Below, piece by piece: positions 53,160 through 63,127 of a DNA stretch of 64,000 nt. This DNA comes from Mycolicibacterium wolinskyi. Its GTDB lineage: Bacteria; Actinomycetota; Actinomycetes; Mycobacteriales; Mycobacteriaceae. A program made the translations under genes and the position numbers. The notes beneath the pieces were generated by a model. It was not told the origin of the DNA and searched no databases. It saw only the letters and a list, made by a program, of their open reading frames with translations. The stretch's first letter is position 1. Each line of letters opens with the position of its first letter. The stretch spans positions 1 through 64,000 of the forward strand of contig NZ_LQQA01000006.1 of assembly GCF_002101965.1 (NCBI RefSeq). Direction: 5' to 3'.

Positions 53160-54376
53160 ATGCGCATCTTGTTGGTGGGCGCCGGTGGCGTGGGCTCGGC
53201 ATTCTGTGCGATCGCCGCGCGGCGCGATTTCTTCGATCAGATCGTGGTGTGCGATTACGACGAGAGCCGGGCGCGGCAAGCCGTCGACAGGGTCGGTGAC
53301 GCGCGGTTTAGCGCTGCGCAAGTGGATGCGACGTCGGCCGAGGCGGTCGCCGAACTGGTCCGCCGACACGGCATCACGCACGTGATGAATGCCGTCGACC
53401 CGCGGTTCGTGATGCCGATCTTCAACGGTGCGTTGGCCGGTGGTGCCGACTATCTCGACATGGCGATGAGTCTGTCGCAGCGCCACCCCGACCGGCCGTA
53501 CGAGCTCACCGGCGTCAAACTCGGCGACGACCAGTTCGCGGTTGCCGACGACTGGGCCGCCGCGGGCCGGCTCGCACTGGTCGGTATCGGCGTCGAGCCC
53601 GGGCTCTCCGATGTGTTCGCGCGCTACGCCGCCGACCATTTGTTCTCCGAGATCGACGAACTCGGTACCCGCGACGGGTCCAATCTGGTGGTCGATGAGT
53701 ATGACTTCGCGCCGTCGTTCTCGATCTGGACCACGATCGAGGAATGCCTGAACCCGCCGGTCGTCTGGGAGCGTGACCGCGGCTGGTTCGTCACCGAACC
53801 CTTCAGTAGCCTGAGGTTTTCGACTTCCCCGAAGGTATCGGCCCGGTTGAGTGCGTCAACGTCGAGCACGAAGAGGTGCTGTTGATGCCACGATGGGTCG
53901 AGTGCAAACGCGCCACGTTCAAGTACGGCCTCGGCTCGGAGTTCATCGGTGTTCTCAAGACGTTGCACAAGCTCGGGCTCGATCGGACGGAGAAGGTGCG
54001 GGTCGGCAGCTCGAGCGGTTCTGTCGAGGTGAGCCCGCGCGACGTCGTCGCGGCCTGCCTGCCCAACCCCGCGACCCTCGGCCCGCAGATGCACGGCAAG
54101 ACGTGTGCCGGCCTGTGGGTCACCGGCACCGGAAAAGACGGCCGGCCGCGGTCGACCTACCTGTACCACGTCGTCGACAACCAGTGGTCGATGGCCGAAT
54201 ACGGACACCAGTGCGTGGTGTGGCAGACCGCGATCAATCCTGTTGTCGCCCTCGAACTCTTGTCAACCGGTGCGTGGGGTGGCGCAGGGGTGCTCGGCCC
54301 AGAGGCGTTCGACGCCGTGCCGTTCCTGGACTTGCTCAAGGACTACGGCTCGCCATGGGGCATCAAGGAACTCTGA
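53160..54376 (+). pseudogene. Saccharopine dehydrogenase-family gene with a frameshift near 53806
   Basis: The first part (53160 to about 53806) encodes a Rossmann domain, LLVGAGGVGSAF at residues 4-15, ending WFVTEPFS. The frame then drifts into nonsense and stops at 53885. One base back, the sequence continues as PEVFDFPEGIGPVECVNVEHEEV and on to the stop at 54374-54376, a normal C-terminal domain. One extra base at about 53807 would restore about 405 residues, the usual family length. This is either a recent mutation or a sequence error; the reaction in these homologues is unproven. Confidence 0.8.
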
Positions 54377-55566
54377 GCGGCCGTTTCGGATACGTCACGT
54401 TTCGCCGGTACCGCGGTGAGCACCATGGCAACCGCGATCATCGCGACGGTGACGGCGGCCGTGCCCGGCCAGCCCACCCATCCCACGGCAGCCGCTCCGA
54501 ACGCGGTCCCCAGGCTGCCGCCGATGAAGTACACGACCATGTAGGCGCTGTTGAACCGCGCCGGTGCGGCGGGTTCGATTGCCAGGACCGTGCTTTGGTT
54601 CGCGACCTGGGCGGCGAACAAGCCCGCATCGAACAGCGCCAGGCCGATGAGGGTGGCGACGGTATTCGACAGGCACCACCCGAGCATGGCCGCCGACAGG
54701 CCCGCGATGACGAGTCCGACCAGTATCACGACCCGTGCCCCCACACGGTCGGTCCATGAGCCCGCGACGCGGGTGGCGACCATGCCGAGCAGTCCGGCGA
54801 ACGCGAACAGGCCGATCTGCTCGGCCGAGTAGGAGAACGGCGGTTGCGCCAGGGCAACGGCGATCCCCGACCACACCGCGCAGAACGCGAAGAACCACAG
54901 TGCACCGCGGCCCGCTGCGAGCCGCAGCGCCGGGAATCGCAGATACAGCCCGGGCATCCCGCGCAGCACCGCAAGGTAGCCGGTCGTGATGTTGCCTGGC
55001 GCGCCCGGCAGCACACTGAGTGCGAACAACGAGAACGCGACGCAGAGCAGGGCGAACACCAAAAGTGTTCCCCGCCAACCGAATACCTCGGTAAGCCAGC
55101 CGCCCACGATCCGACCGCCGATGATCCCCGCCGATATGCCTGCGGTGACGATTCCCAGGACAGTGGCTCGCCGCGATGTGGCCGCGAATCGGCCTGCCAC
55201 CGAACTCAACTGCGCGCCGACCGCCGAACCCGCGCCGACCAGCCCGACGGTCAGACCCAGCAGCCAAGTCGTGCCCGCGGCGGCATTGGCCACCAACGCG
55301 CAGGCGAGCATGCCGAACTGTGCGGCAAGCACGTACCTCGGCGGGAATCGATCGACCAGCGGCACCAGCACGGCCAGTCCCACGAGATAGCCGAGCGGCC
55401 CGAACGCCAGTGCCAAACCGACCTCGGACAGCGAAATGTCGAGTGACGCACCGACGTCCGCGATCGCAGGTTGCAGCGGATAGATCGTGGCCGTGCCGAG
55501 CGCGGCGGCGAACGCCATGAACCACACGGTGGTGTTACGTAGAGCTGGGTCGGAAGCGGTTTTCAT
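54343..55566 (-). CDS. MFS transporter
   Basis: 407 residues, 12 membrane segments. The loop after segment 2 (DRFPPRYVL) and the AGISAGIIGGRIVGGWL stretch (segment 5) fit the drug:H+ antiporter type of MFS exporters (YnfM-like). Substrate unknown. Its 3' end overlaps the saccharopine-dehydrogenase-family gene by 34 bases, and it lies upstream of the ABC amino-acid genes without coupling. Confidence 0.8.
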   Translation of the reverse strand: MKTASDPALRNTTVWFMAFAAALGTATIYPLQPAIADVGASLDISLSEVGLALAFGPLGYLVGLAVLVPLVDRFPPRYVLAAQFGMLACALVANAAAGTTWLLGLTVGLVGAGSAVGAQLSSVAGRFAATSRRATVLGIVTAGISAGIIGGRIVGGWLTEVFGWRGTLLVFALLCVAFSLFALSVLPGAPGNITTGYLAVLRGMPGLYLRFPALRLAAGRGALWFFAFCAVWSGIAVALAQPPFSYSAEQIGLFAFAGLLGMVATRVAGSWTDRVGARVVILVGLVIAGLSAAMLGWCLSNTVATLIGLALFDAGLFAAQVANQSTVLAIEPAAPARFNSAYMVVYFIGGSLGTAFGAAAVGWVGWPGTAAVTVAMIAVAMVLTAVPAKRDVSETAAQSSLMPHGEP

Positions 55567-55633
55567 GCTCGCGACGCTATGGGCGCGAACCCCGCGGGTG
55601 CTGGCGGAATTCGGACGATGCAGTGCCTCCGCG

Positions 55634-56389
55634 CTACAGCGGGTTGAGGATCCGCTGTAGGAACTGCCGGGTGCGTTCCTCTTTCGGGTCGCCGATCACC
55701 GCTGCGGGCGGCCCCTGCTCGAGGATCACTCCTTGGTCGGTGAACAGCACCTGATCGGAGACCTGCTTGGCGAACTGGATTTCGTGCGTCACGATCACGA
55801 GCGTCCAGCCTTCGACCGCGAGATCCCTGATCACCCCGAGCACTTCACCGACGAGCTCGGGATCGAGTGCCGAGGTGGGCTCGTCGAACAGCACCACCTT
55901 GGGGCGCAGTGCCAGGGCCCGGGCGATGCCGACGCGCTGCTGCTGACCGCCCGACAGTTGATACGGGTACTGATCGCGCTTGTCGGCCAGACCCACCTGG
56001 TTCAGGAGCTCGACGGCCTCGGCCTCGACTTCGTCGCGTGGGCGCTTCTGAGCGACCAGCGGGCCTTCGGTGACATTCTGAAGCACGGTCTTGTGCGGGA
56101 ACAGGTTGTGGGCCTGGAAGACGAACCCGCTCTGCGCCCGGTAGCGCCGCAGCTGGTCACGCGGCACGGGCGCGGAGAAGTCCAGCTCGACATCGCCGAC
56201 CCGGATCACGCCCGTGTCAGGCGGGTCCAGGGCGTTGAGTGCTCGCAGCAGTGTCGTCTTCCCGGAGCCGGACGGGCCGATGATCGTCGTCGCGCTTCCA
56301 CGCGGCACGGTGAATGAGACGCCCTTGAGTACTTCATTGTCGCCGAACGCCTTTCGGACGTCTCGAGCGTCGATCCGATTCTCGGTCAT
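55634..56389 (-). CDS. Polar amino-acid ABC transporter ATPase
   Basis: 251 residues; the ATG overlaps the upstream gene's stop (ATGA). Walker [10 protein letters not shown], signature [15 protein letters not shown] and Walker [15 protein letters not shown] are all present, as in GlnQ/TcyN. Together with the fused binding-permease protein it imports polar amino acids, perhaps cystine, glutamine or similar. Cytosolic. Confidence 0.9.
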   Translation of the reverse strand: MTENRIDARDVRKAFGDNEVLKGVSFTVPRGSATTIIGPSGSGKTTLLRALNALDPPDTGVIRVGDVELDFSAPVPRDQLRRYRAQSGFVFQAHNLFPHKTVLQNVTEGPLVAQKRPRDEVEAEAVELLNQVGLADKRDQYPYQLSGGQQQRVGIARALALRPKVVLFDEPTSALDPELVGEVLGVIRDLAVEGWTLVIVTHEIQFAKQVSDQVLFTDQGVILEQGPPAAVIGDPKEERTRQFLQRILNPL

Positions 56390-57864
56390 CGGGCCACGTA
56401 CCTTTCCAGTCGGCGTTCGATGCGGCTCTGGCCGAACGACAGCACCAGGCAGATCACCCAGTAGTACACGGCCGCGGTGCCGTACAGCGCGAAGAACTCG
56501 AACGTGGGTGCGGCGATGATCTGGGCCTGCCGGAGAAGCTCGGTGACCAGAATGGTCGAGGCGAGCGACGTGTCTTTGACCAATGAGATCAACGTGTTCG
56601 ACAACGGCGGCACCGCCACCCGAGTGGCCTGCGGCAGGATGATGCGCCGCAAGGTGCCGACATAACTCAGCCCGATCGTCTCGGCGGCCTCCCACTGCCC
56701 CTTCGGGATGCTCAGGATCGCCGAGCGGATGATCTCGGCCGCATAGCCGCCGACATTCAGGCTGAACGCGATCACGGCCGCCGGGAACGGGTCGATCTTC
56801 ACGCCGAACTCGGGAAGCGCGAAGAACACGATGAACAGCTGCACCAGCAGCGGCGTTCCCCGGATGATCGAGATGTACAGCCGGGCCACGTTGCTCAGCA
56901 CCACATTTGACGACAGCCGGGCCAACGCCACGCCGAGCGCGATCACCAGGCCGATGGCGAAGCTGATGATCGTCAGGGGAATCGTCATCGTGATCGCAGC
57001 TTTCGCGAGCGGCCAGAGGTTGTCGGCGATCAACTGCCACGTCGAACGTGGCGCCGCGGCATCTTCGGCCGCCGGTGCGGGCGAGCCCGACGCGTCCGCC
57101 TTGAGGTAGCGCTGCGAGATGTCGGCCAGCGTGCCATCGGCACGCAGTTCGTCGAGTGCCCGGTTGAGTTCGGGCAGCAGGCCGCTGTCTTTGCGCGCGG
57201 CGAATCCCTGCTCGCTCTTCTCGCCGACCTTGCCTGCGATCTTCACCGACTGGTCGTTGGTCTCGGCGAGATATGCATACACCGCGATGCTGTCGTTGAC
57301 CACGACGTCGACGCGGCCCTGGTTGAGCAGCGTGATGGCTTGGGTGAACCCTTCGACCGCCTCGACCCGGGCGCCGGCATTACGCGCGATCTCCGACCAG
57401 TTGCTGGTGGCGTTCTCGGCGGCGACCTTGCCCTTGAGATCGTCGAGCGAGCTGATGGAGTTGTCGTCGGCGCGCGTGACGATGACGCCTTCGCCCACCG
57501 TGTACGGCTGCGACAGGTCGTATTTGGCCTGCCGCTCGGGCGTGATCGTGACTTGATTGGCAACCACGTCGAACCGGTTGGCCTCAAGCGCGGCGAATAT
57601 CGAATCCCACGGTGTCTCAACGAATTCGACGCGGACACCGATCTTGTCGGCGACGGCACGGGCCACGTCGACGTCATATCCCGTCAGTTGGCCGGTCGCG
57701 GCGTCGTGATAGCTGAACGGTGCGTACACGCCCTCGGTGCCCACTCGCAGCACGCCCGCCGACTTCAACGGGTCCTCGGTGGTGGCTGCCTGGCTGCCGC
57801 ATGCCGACAACACGAACATGGTGAGCAGCAGGACCGCGGGCAGGCATCTTCGTAGGAAGCGCAT
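56386..57864 (-). CDS. Amino-acid ABC transporter, fused binding lipoprotein and permease
   Basis: 492 residues. Lipobox LSAC (Cys22), then a family-3 solute-binding domain (about 35-255; [37 protein letters not shown]...). A Pro/Ala linker leads to a HisM-type permease domain (about 275-490) with the coupling loop [22 protein letters not shown]. Such lipid-anchored fusions tether the receptor to its own pore. The final FSYHD...GYD motif fits polar or cystine-type ligands. Confidence 0.9.
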   Translation of the reverse strand: MRFLRRCLPAVLLLTMFVLSACGSQAATTEDPLKSAGVLRVGTEGVYAPFSYHDAATGQLTGYDVDVARAVADKIGVRVEFVETPWDSIFAALEANRFDVVANQVTITPERQAKYDLSQPYTVGEGVIVTRADDNSISSLDDLKGKVAAENATSNWSEIARNAGARVEAVEGFTQAITLLNQGRVDVVVNDSIAVYAYLAETNDQSVKIAGKVGEKSEQGFAARKDSGLLPELNRALDELRADGTLADISQRYLKADASGSPAPAAEDAAAPRSTWQLIADNLWPLAKAAITMTIPLTIISFAIGLVIALGVALARLSSNVVLSNVARLYISIIRGTPLLVQLFIVFFALPEFGVKIDPFPAAVIAFSLNVGGYAAEIIRSAILSIPKGQWEAAETIGLSYVGTLRRIILPQATRVAVPPLSNTLISLVKDTSLASTILVTELLRQAQIIAAPTFEFFALYGTAAVYYWVICLVLSFGQSRIERRLERYVAR

Positions 57865-57908
57865 CGCCGGACGCTAACAAGCTCACGCCCGTTGGTGAAG
57901 GGTTCTGC

Positions 57909-58790
57909 TCAGTCCGGCCGGTAGATCCAGGGCTGGCGCGGCAGCCGCTCCGGATCGAACTGTGCCAACAGTTCGTCCATGGTCGTGGCCGGCCAGCCCA
58001 GCGATGCGGTGATCTGGGCGAAGGCCCGCTCGACTCCGATCTCGGCCAAGGTCACCGCGCCGTCCCGTTTGGCCAGGCGCGCGCCGTCCTCGTTGAGGAC
58101 CAACGGCACGTGCGCGTACGTCGGCTCCGGATAGCCCAGCAGCCGGGCCAGATAGGCCTGGCGCGGTGACGAACTCAACAGGTCGTCGCCCCGCACCACC
58201 TGGTCGATCCCGCTGGCCGCGTCGTCCACCACGACGGCGAGGTTGTAGGCCGGGACGCCGTCGCCGCGGCGCACCACGAAGTCGTCGACGATCCCCATGT
58301 ACGAACCGTGGATGAGATCGGTGACCGTGTACACGAACGTGTCGGTGCGCAGGCGCAACGCCGGTGGCCGCCCGGTTTCGTCGCGGCGTTGAGCGCGTTC
58401 GGGCTCGGACAGTTCACGGCACGTGCCGGGATAGGCACCCTGCGGCGCATGTGGTGCCCGCGGGGCCTGTGCGATGTCCCTTCTGCTGCAATAACATTCG
58501 TACAGCAGTCCGTCGGCGGTCAATCGGTCGATGACCGCGTCGTAGCGGGCCCGATGGGTGGTCTGCCATTCCACGGGTTCGTCCCACGTCACGCCGATAG
58601 CAGCCAGATCCTCGACCTGCCGCGCGCCGACATCGGTGAACGTGCGGTCGTCGAGGTCCTCGACGCGCAGCAGGAACCGGCGCCCGGTCGAGCGGGCGAA
58701 CAGCCACGCCAGCACCGCGGTGCGCAGGTTACCGATGTGCAGATCGGCCGATGGACTCGGCGCGAACCGTCCGGCGGGGGAGAGGTCCAC
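57909..58790 (-). CDS. gluQ: Glutamyl-Q tRNA(Asp) synthetase
   Basis: 293 residues. HIGN (residues 18-21, HIGH variant), the zinc-type CYCSRRD motif and YPGTC, and RLAKRDG (KMSKS variant) are those of GluQRS, which has lost the anticodon-binding domain of GluRS. It adds glutamate to the queuosine of tRNA-Asp. Its presence beside tgt suggests an active queuosine pathway. Confidence 0.9.
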   Translation of the reverse strand: MDLSPAGRFAPSPSADLHIGNLRTAVLAWLFARSTGRRFLLRVEDLDDRTFTDVGARQVEDLAAIGVTWDEPVEWQTTHRARYDAVIDRLTADGLLYECYCSRRDIAQAPRAPHAPQGAYPGTCRELSEPERAQRRDETGRPPALRLRTDTFVYTVTDLIHGSYMGIVDDFVVRRGDGVPAYNLAVVVDDAASGIDQVVRGDDLLSSSPRQAYLARLLGYPEPTYAHVPLVLNEDGARLAKRDGAVTLAEIGVERAFAQITASLGWPATTMDELLAQFDPERLPRQPWIYRPD

Positions 58791-58803
58791 GCCCGCAATC
58801 TAG

Positions 58804-59172
58804 CTAATCGCGTTCCCAGGGCGCCGCCTCGCCCATTTTCTTGTAGTACTTGGCGAGGTGGCTCTTGACGCGCTCGATGTCGTCTTTCGGCAGGTCGATG
58901 CCACCGCGGGCGCCGTCCATGATGCCGCCGGCGGCCATCACGCCGCGGGGCACAGCCTCCAACTTGCCGTTCACCACATCGGCGATGAGGAGCTTGTATG
59001 CGGTGAAGTTGTCCTTGCGGTCTCTGTCGTACCAGACGTGTGCGTCGCGGTACTTCTCGTTGGGTTCGTCCTGCGCATCGGCCCACTTCCGGACACGCTT
59101 GTCGGCGGCGTCGCCGTCCCACTCACGGTCGCGATCAGCGAGCGGCAGGTCCTGAAATGCGGTTACGGACAT
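58804..59172 (-). CDS. Stand-alone phage prohead-protease-type C-terminal domain
   Basis: 122 residues. After an acidic start (AFQDLPLADRDREWDG...), the part from about 55 onwards (FTAYKLLIADVVNGKLEAVPRG-, AAGGIMDGARGGIDLPKDDIERVKSHLAKYYKKMG) resembles the C-terminal segment of phage head maturation proteins or associated small proteins. There is no protease domain here. It may be a leftover of an older prophage now kept by the host, or serve another role. 14 bases from the gluQ start. Confidence 0.65.
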   Translation of the reverse strand: MSVTAFQDLPLADRDREWDGDAADKRVRKWADAQDEPNEKYRDAHVWYDRDRKDNFTAYKLLIADVVNGKLEAVPRGVMAAGGIMDGARGGIDLPKDDIERVKSHLAKYYKKMGEAAPWERD

Positions 59173-59220
59173 GTGGTTGGCGTGCCCGAACCATTCGGCC
59201 GATAAACCTGCCTAGAGCCG

Positions 59221-60213
59221 TCACGCACCACTCCGGCGCTCCAGCGCGTCGATCACCACCGGACAGATGTCGACGTCGTAGAGGCGCTCGATGGCCTGCA
59301 GGCCGCCGGGGCTCTCGGCGTTGATCTCGACGACCTTGTCGCCGATCAGATCGATGCCCACGAAGAACATTCCGTCGTGTACGAGCTTGTCGCGCATCAT
59401 CTCCACAACGGCCCGCTGCTTGCCGGTGACGTCTTCGGAGCGCGTCCGCCCGCCCTTACAGATGTTGGCCCTGGGGTCATTGCCTTTCGGGACACGCCGG
59501 AACGCCGACACATGGCCGTCGGCCTCGACGAGCTCGCCGTCGAGCAGGAAGATCCGCATGTCGCCGTCCTCGGCGCCGTCGATGTATCCCTGTGCGTAGA
59601 TGTAGCCGTCTTCCCGTACCGACTCCATCATCTGGTTGAGGTTGGGCTCGTCGGCGTCTTCGACCAGGAACACATTGCGGCCCTTCGCACCGTACAGCGG
59701 TTTGATGACGCATCGTCCCTCCGCGGCGACGAACTTCCGGACGTCGTCGCTGTTTCGGGTCAGCAGGGACCGGGGCCGCACCTTGGCCGGGAACTCATCG
59801 AGGTAGAGCTTGGCGGCCGCCCGCATGAGCACCGTGGGGTCGTTGACGACTGTCACGCCCCGCGCCATCAGGAGCTGCCCGAACACCGATCCCAAGCTGC
59901 TGGCCCACGGTCGCTCCTGCAAATCCTCGATCGAATCGTTGCGCAGGAACGCCGCGTCGAGTTCGTCCAGTCGGATGCAGTCGGGCGAGCTGTCTTTGAC
60001 TCGGTCGACGAATGCCGTGAGCGTGTCACCGTCGCGGGCGACGCCACGGCGTGCGTGTGCCCGTATCTCGCCGTCGGGTTCACCGATCCGTACGTCGTCC
60101 AGGCCGACGTACCAGACCTCATGGCCCATCAGTGCTGCGCCTTTCGCGAGCCGGGTGGTCGTGTACTCGTCGACCTCGGTCTCCACCCGGTTGACCAGGA
60201 ACGCCAACCTCAT
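59221..60213 (-). CDS. ATP-grasp ligase, glutathione-synthetase-like
   Basis: 330 residues; start at ATG 60213, overlapping the QEGLA gene stop (ATGA). N-terminal Rossmann-like part (MRLAFLVNRVETEVDEYTT...), then ATP-grasp domains with FVIKPLYG-type phosphate loop (CVIKPLYGAKGRNVFLVED), RIFLLDGE and VEINAESPGGLQ carrying Mg-binding Glu and Asn. It joins carboxylates to amines or thiols. Mycobacteria lack glutathione, so the product is unknown; the paired peptidase suggests a peptide. Confidence 0.8.
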   Translation of the reverse strand: MRLAFLVNRVETEVDEYTTTRLAKGAALMGHEVWYVGLDDVRIGEPDGEIRAHARRGVARDGDTLTAFVDRVKDSSPDCIRLDELDAAFLRNDSIEDLQERPWASSLGSVFGQLLMARGVTVVNDPTVLMRAAAKLYLDEFPAKVRPRSLLTRNSDDVRKFVAAEGRCVIKPLYGAKGRNVFLVEDADEPNLNQMMESVREDGYIYAQGYIDGAEDGDMRIFLLDGELVEADGHVSAFRRVPKGNDPRANICKGGRTRSEDVTGKQRAVVEMMRDKLVHDGMFFVGIDLIGDKVVEINAESPGGLQAIERLYDVDICPVVIDALERRSGA

Positions 60214-61391
60214 GCGATCACGTCCGTCTCTATCAGGTCGGCGGCGGTCATTCCGGCGCGCACGCGTTCGAACCGCTCCTCGGAGCCCGGGGCGCACAGC
60301 CAGTGTGGACGCGCCCACGGAGGTTTGAGCACGCCCTGCTGAATCAGTTCGTCCACGAGCGGCGCATGGTCGAGCGACAGCTTGCCTGCCAGCAGCGGGT
60401 CGATGCTGCGTCCCTCGGCGAAGTATCGGAGTACTCGCTCGATGCCCCGCAGATAGATGATGTCTTTGGTGGAACCACCGCCGTATGTAGCGCGGCTCGT
60501 CACCGACCACGCGGTGCGAGGCGCGAAGCCGTGATGGTCGGTGAGGTGCTTGAAGATTGTGACGAAATCCGTATGGGCCAACATCATCGACGCGGCGAGG
60601 ACCCTCGCGGCGAGAACACGCATGCGGCGCGGGTCCAACCCGCCGACGACGTACTCGGCCAGCAGCGCCAGGCCCTCCTGCGTCTCCTCGTAAGCCGGTA
60701 GTCCAACGGCCAAGAGCTGCAACGGTTGCGCTTCGCCGTTGCGATAGGTCAGCACATGGGTTCCGACCTCGTGCTGGATGAGGGGCTCCACCCGGTCTTT
60801 GCGGAACGCGGCGGTGGCCGGAATGTAGAGCCGGCCGAACGACACCATCAAATCGGCTGCGTCATCGCGGATCTCGACTACGACGGGAAAACCCGGATAG
60901 CCCGATCGATAGGACTCGAGTTCGGTTCGGGCGGCCTCGGCGAAGGCTGTCGCGGTGACGCTGGGTGAGGTGATCGGTTGCGGATCGATCGCATCGAGCA
61001 GTGAACGGGCTGTCGCGCACAGCGATTCACCGGGTTCGCCGTAGAGTTGCAGCGCACCGTATCTGAACCGGGTCGTGCCGCGATCTTCGAGCATGGTGAT
61101 CTGCCGGGCGATCTCGTCGCGTTTGTCCCGGAACAGTGAGTTGAGCGGCTGGCTCTCGACCCGCTCGATCTCGATGTCGTAGAGGCCGCGCATGAGCAGA
61201 TCCGCGTCGAACTCGAGTGCCCTCGACTGCAGCGTCGGCACCGACTCGAAACCGGACCGTTCGAAATCCCGCCACGCTTCGGCGCCGTTGACGGGAGTGA
61301 CGTTGAGTAGAAGGTTGAGTTCGCGCTCGATCTCCGTCAGACGTGCGTCGACGTCCAAGGCGTTCTGCGCTAAGGGCGAAGCTGGACCCAT
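60210..61391 (-). CDS. QEGLA-motif (DUF1704) metallocarboxypeptidase-like protein
   Basis: 393 residues. TIGR02421/DUF1704 family, annotated as flavohemoglobin expression-modulating. The zinc motif HEVGTH (H207, E208, H212) and QEGLA (238-242) are intact, and it is related to the animal MATCAP tyrosine carboxypeptidases. It is likely a carboxypeptidase that trims a C-terminal residue. Operon with the ATP-grasp gene by 4-base overlap. Promoter region contains an inverted repeat at 61408-61425. Confidence 0.82.
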   Translation of the reverse strand: MGPASPLAQNALDVDARLTEIERELNLLLNVTPVNGAEAWRDFERSGFESVPTLQSRALEFDADLLMRGLYDIEIERVESQPLNSLFRDKRDEIARQITMLEDRGTTRFRYGALQLYGEPGESLCATARSLLDAIDPQPITSPSVTATAFAEAARTELESYRSGYPGFPVVVEIRDDAADLMVSFGRLYIPATAAFRKDRVEPLIQHEVGTHVLTYRNGEAQPLQLLAVGLPAYEETQEGLALLAEYVVGGLDPRRMRVLAARVLAASMMLAHTDFVTIFKHLTDHHGFAPRTAWSVTSRATYGGGSTKDIIYLRGIERVLRYFAEGRSIDPLLAGKLSLDHAPLVDELIQQGVLKPPWARPHWLCAPGSEERFERVRAGMTAADLIETDVIA

Positions 61392-61407
61392 TGAGTATCA
61401 ATACCCA

Positions 61408-61425
61408 ATTGACGGTGTGGTCAAT
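61408..61425. promoter_or_regulatory. Inverted repeat in divergent promoter region
   Basis: ATTGAC-ggtgtg-GTCAAT, 6-bp arms around a 6-base spacer, 17 bases from the QEGLA start and 47 from the esterase start. Possibly an operator shared by the two divergent units; no regulator gene is adjacent. Confidence 0.5.
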
Positions 61426-61471
61426 CCAGGGGTGCGGCACCCCTCCTCCTCAACCGGCTAACGTTCGTGAA

Positions 61472-62710
61472 GTGACAGAACGGCGAATCACCGGCGGCAC
61501 CATCCGAGTCGAGGAACGAGACGGGCTCGTGCGTGCGCGCGGCATTCCCTACGGCACTGCCGCGCGGTTCGCAGTCGGTGAGCCGGCCGTCTGGTCAGGC
61601 GTCCGCGACGCGACCCGACCAGGACCGGCCTGCCCGCAACGGCCTTCCCGGCTCGCGTGGGTGACGGGGGCGGTGCTGGACGGTTTGACGACGAGCGAGG
61701 ACTGCCTGGTGCTCAGCGTCACCGCGCCTGCCGAAGCCCGCGATCTGCCGGTCATGGTGTGGTTTCACGGCGGCGCCTACGTATCGGGCAGTGGCGAGTC
61801 ACAGAAGTACGATCCGACGCTGCTCGTCCGCGAAGGCAATGTGGTCGTCGTCAACGTGACCTACCGGGTGGGCATCTTCGGCTACCTCGGCCCGGTCGGC
61901 GATGACAACCTGGGACTGCGGGACCAGATCTTGGCGCTGCGCTGGGTGCGCGACAACATCACCGAGTTCGGTGGCGACCCCGGCAACGTGACGGCGTTCG
62001 GGCAGTCCGCCGGTGGTCACTCCGTCATGTCGTTGATGCTCTGCGAGCCGGATCTGTTCCATCGGGCGATCGTGCAGAGCGCCCCGCTGGAGATGGACGA
62101 GGGGCGCGACGAGATGGCACAGGCGATGCAGTCCGCGCTCGCGCAGGAGCTGGCCGGCATCGACCCGGTGCAGGCGTCGGTCGACCAGCTGCTGTCGGCG
62201 GAGGCCGCCGCCGTGCAGGCGGCGCAACCGTTCGGTTTCCTCGCCGGTCTGGCGTTCGCGCCGCGGTTGGGCCGCGCACCCCTACCTCCCGCGGACGAGG
62301 TGGCCGAGCGGATCGCCCACGCCGCCAGCCGGATTGAGCTGCTGGCCGGATGGACGAAGGACGACGGTGCCCCGTTCGTCGTGATTGCTCCCGAGGCCAC
62401 CGCCGAGGCGCTGACGAAGTTCGCGTTCGCCGATCCGACGCGGCGGTTCGTCGAGGCCTGGTCCGCGCACGGCGGCCGGGCGGCGACATACCGTTTCGAC
62501 TGGACCCCCGAGCAAGCGCCACTCGGCTCCTGCCATTGCATGGAGCTGCCGTTCCTGTTCGGATCGACACAGGCTTGGTCGGATGCCTCGATGCTCGGGC
62601 CGAACCGGATCATCGACGAGCGGCTCGCAGTGGAAATGCGCACGTGCTGGGCGCAATTCGCGCGCCAGGGCGTGGAGTCGTTACCCGCTGGGTCGCTGCG
62701 ATTCGGGTGA
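61472..62710 (+). CDS. Type-B carboxylesterase
   Basis: 412 residues from GTG 61472. WFHGGAYVSGSG (oxyanion hole, about 90-101) and FGQSAGGHSVM (Ser near 180) are the type-B esterase motifs. The catalytic Glu and the C-terminal His (near HCMELPFLFG) are plausible. No signal peptide, so cytosolic. At 412 residues it is somewhat shorter than typical type-B esterases (about 500), with the cap region reduced. Substrate unknown. Confidence 0.87.
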   Translation: MTERRITGGTIRVEERDGLVRARGIPYGTAARFAVGEPAVWSGVRDATRPGPACPQRPSRLAWVTGAVLDGLTTSEDCLVLSVTAPAEARDLPVMVWFHGGAYVSGSGESQKYDPTLLVREGNVVVVNVTYRVGIFGYLGPVGDDNLGLRDQILALRWVRDNITEFGGDPGNVTAFGQSAGGHSVMSLMLCEPDLFHRAIVQSAPLEMDEGRDEMAQAMQSALAQELAGIDPVQASVDQLLSAEAAAVQAAQPFGFLAGLAFAPRLGRAPLPPADEVAERIAHAASRIELLAGWTKDDGAPFVVIAPEATAEALTKFAFADPTRRFVEAWSAHGGRAATYRFDWTPEQAPLGSCHCMELPFLFGSTQAWSDASMLGPNRIIDERLAVEMRTCWAQFARQGVESLPAGSLRFG

Positions 62711-62719
62711 TCCGCGGCC

Positions 62720-63127
62720 TCACACCTTTTCGCCGGGCAGCTTGCTGGCCTGCTCGATCCACGACCGAAGCTGCTCCTCGTCGAGCTCGTCGTCCTCGCG
62801 GATGTCGAGGTAGCGCACCTCGGGATGCTTGGAGGACTTCGGTGGCATGGGATCCAGCGAGGCGCCCTTGAGGAACTGCACCTGCACGTAGTTCGTGTAG
62901 CACCGGAACGACAGGAACCAGCCCTCGTCCTTGTGGCCGTAGAACGGCTGGTTCCATTTGACGGCCTTGTGCACGCCGGGAACCGTGCGCACGATCAGTT
63001 TGTCGAGGCGCTTGCCGACCTGGTGTTTCCAGTCGGGCATCGCCGAAATGTAGTCGCGCACGGGGCCGTTGCCCTCGCCCTTGGGAATCTGTGGATTGCC
63101 GCCGGAAAGCAGCTTCGGCTCAGTCAT
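62720..63127 (-). CDS. DUF1801-family protein
   Basis: 135 residues; ATG 63127 overlaps the VOC stop (4 bases). VRTVPGVHKAVKWNQPFYGH, with YTNYVQVQFLKGASLDPMP, matches the DUF1801/YdhG-like fold. Members are small proteins of unknown function, sometimes iron or heme related. Probably co-regulated with the VOC gene by the TetR protein. Confidence 0.82.
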   Translation of the reverse strand: MTEPKLLSGGNPQIPKGEGNGPVRDYISAMPDWKHQVGKRLDKLIVRTVPGVHKAVKWNQPFYGHKDEGWFLSFRCYTNYVQVQFLKGASLDPMPPKSSKHPEVRYLDIREDDELDEEQLRSWIEQASKLPGEKV

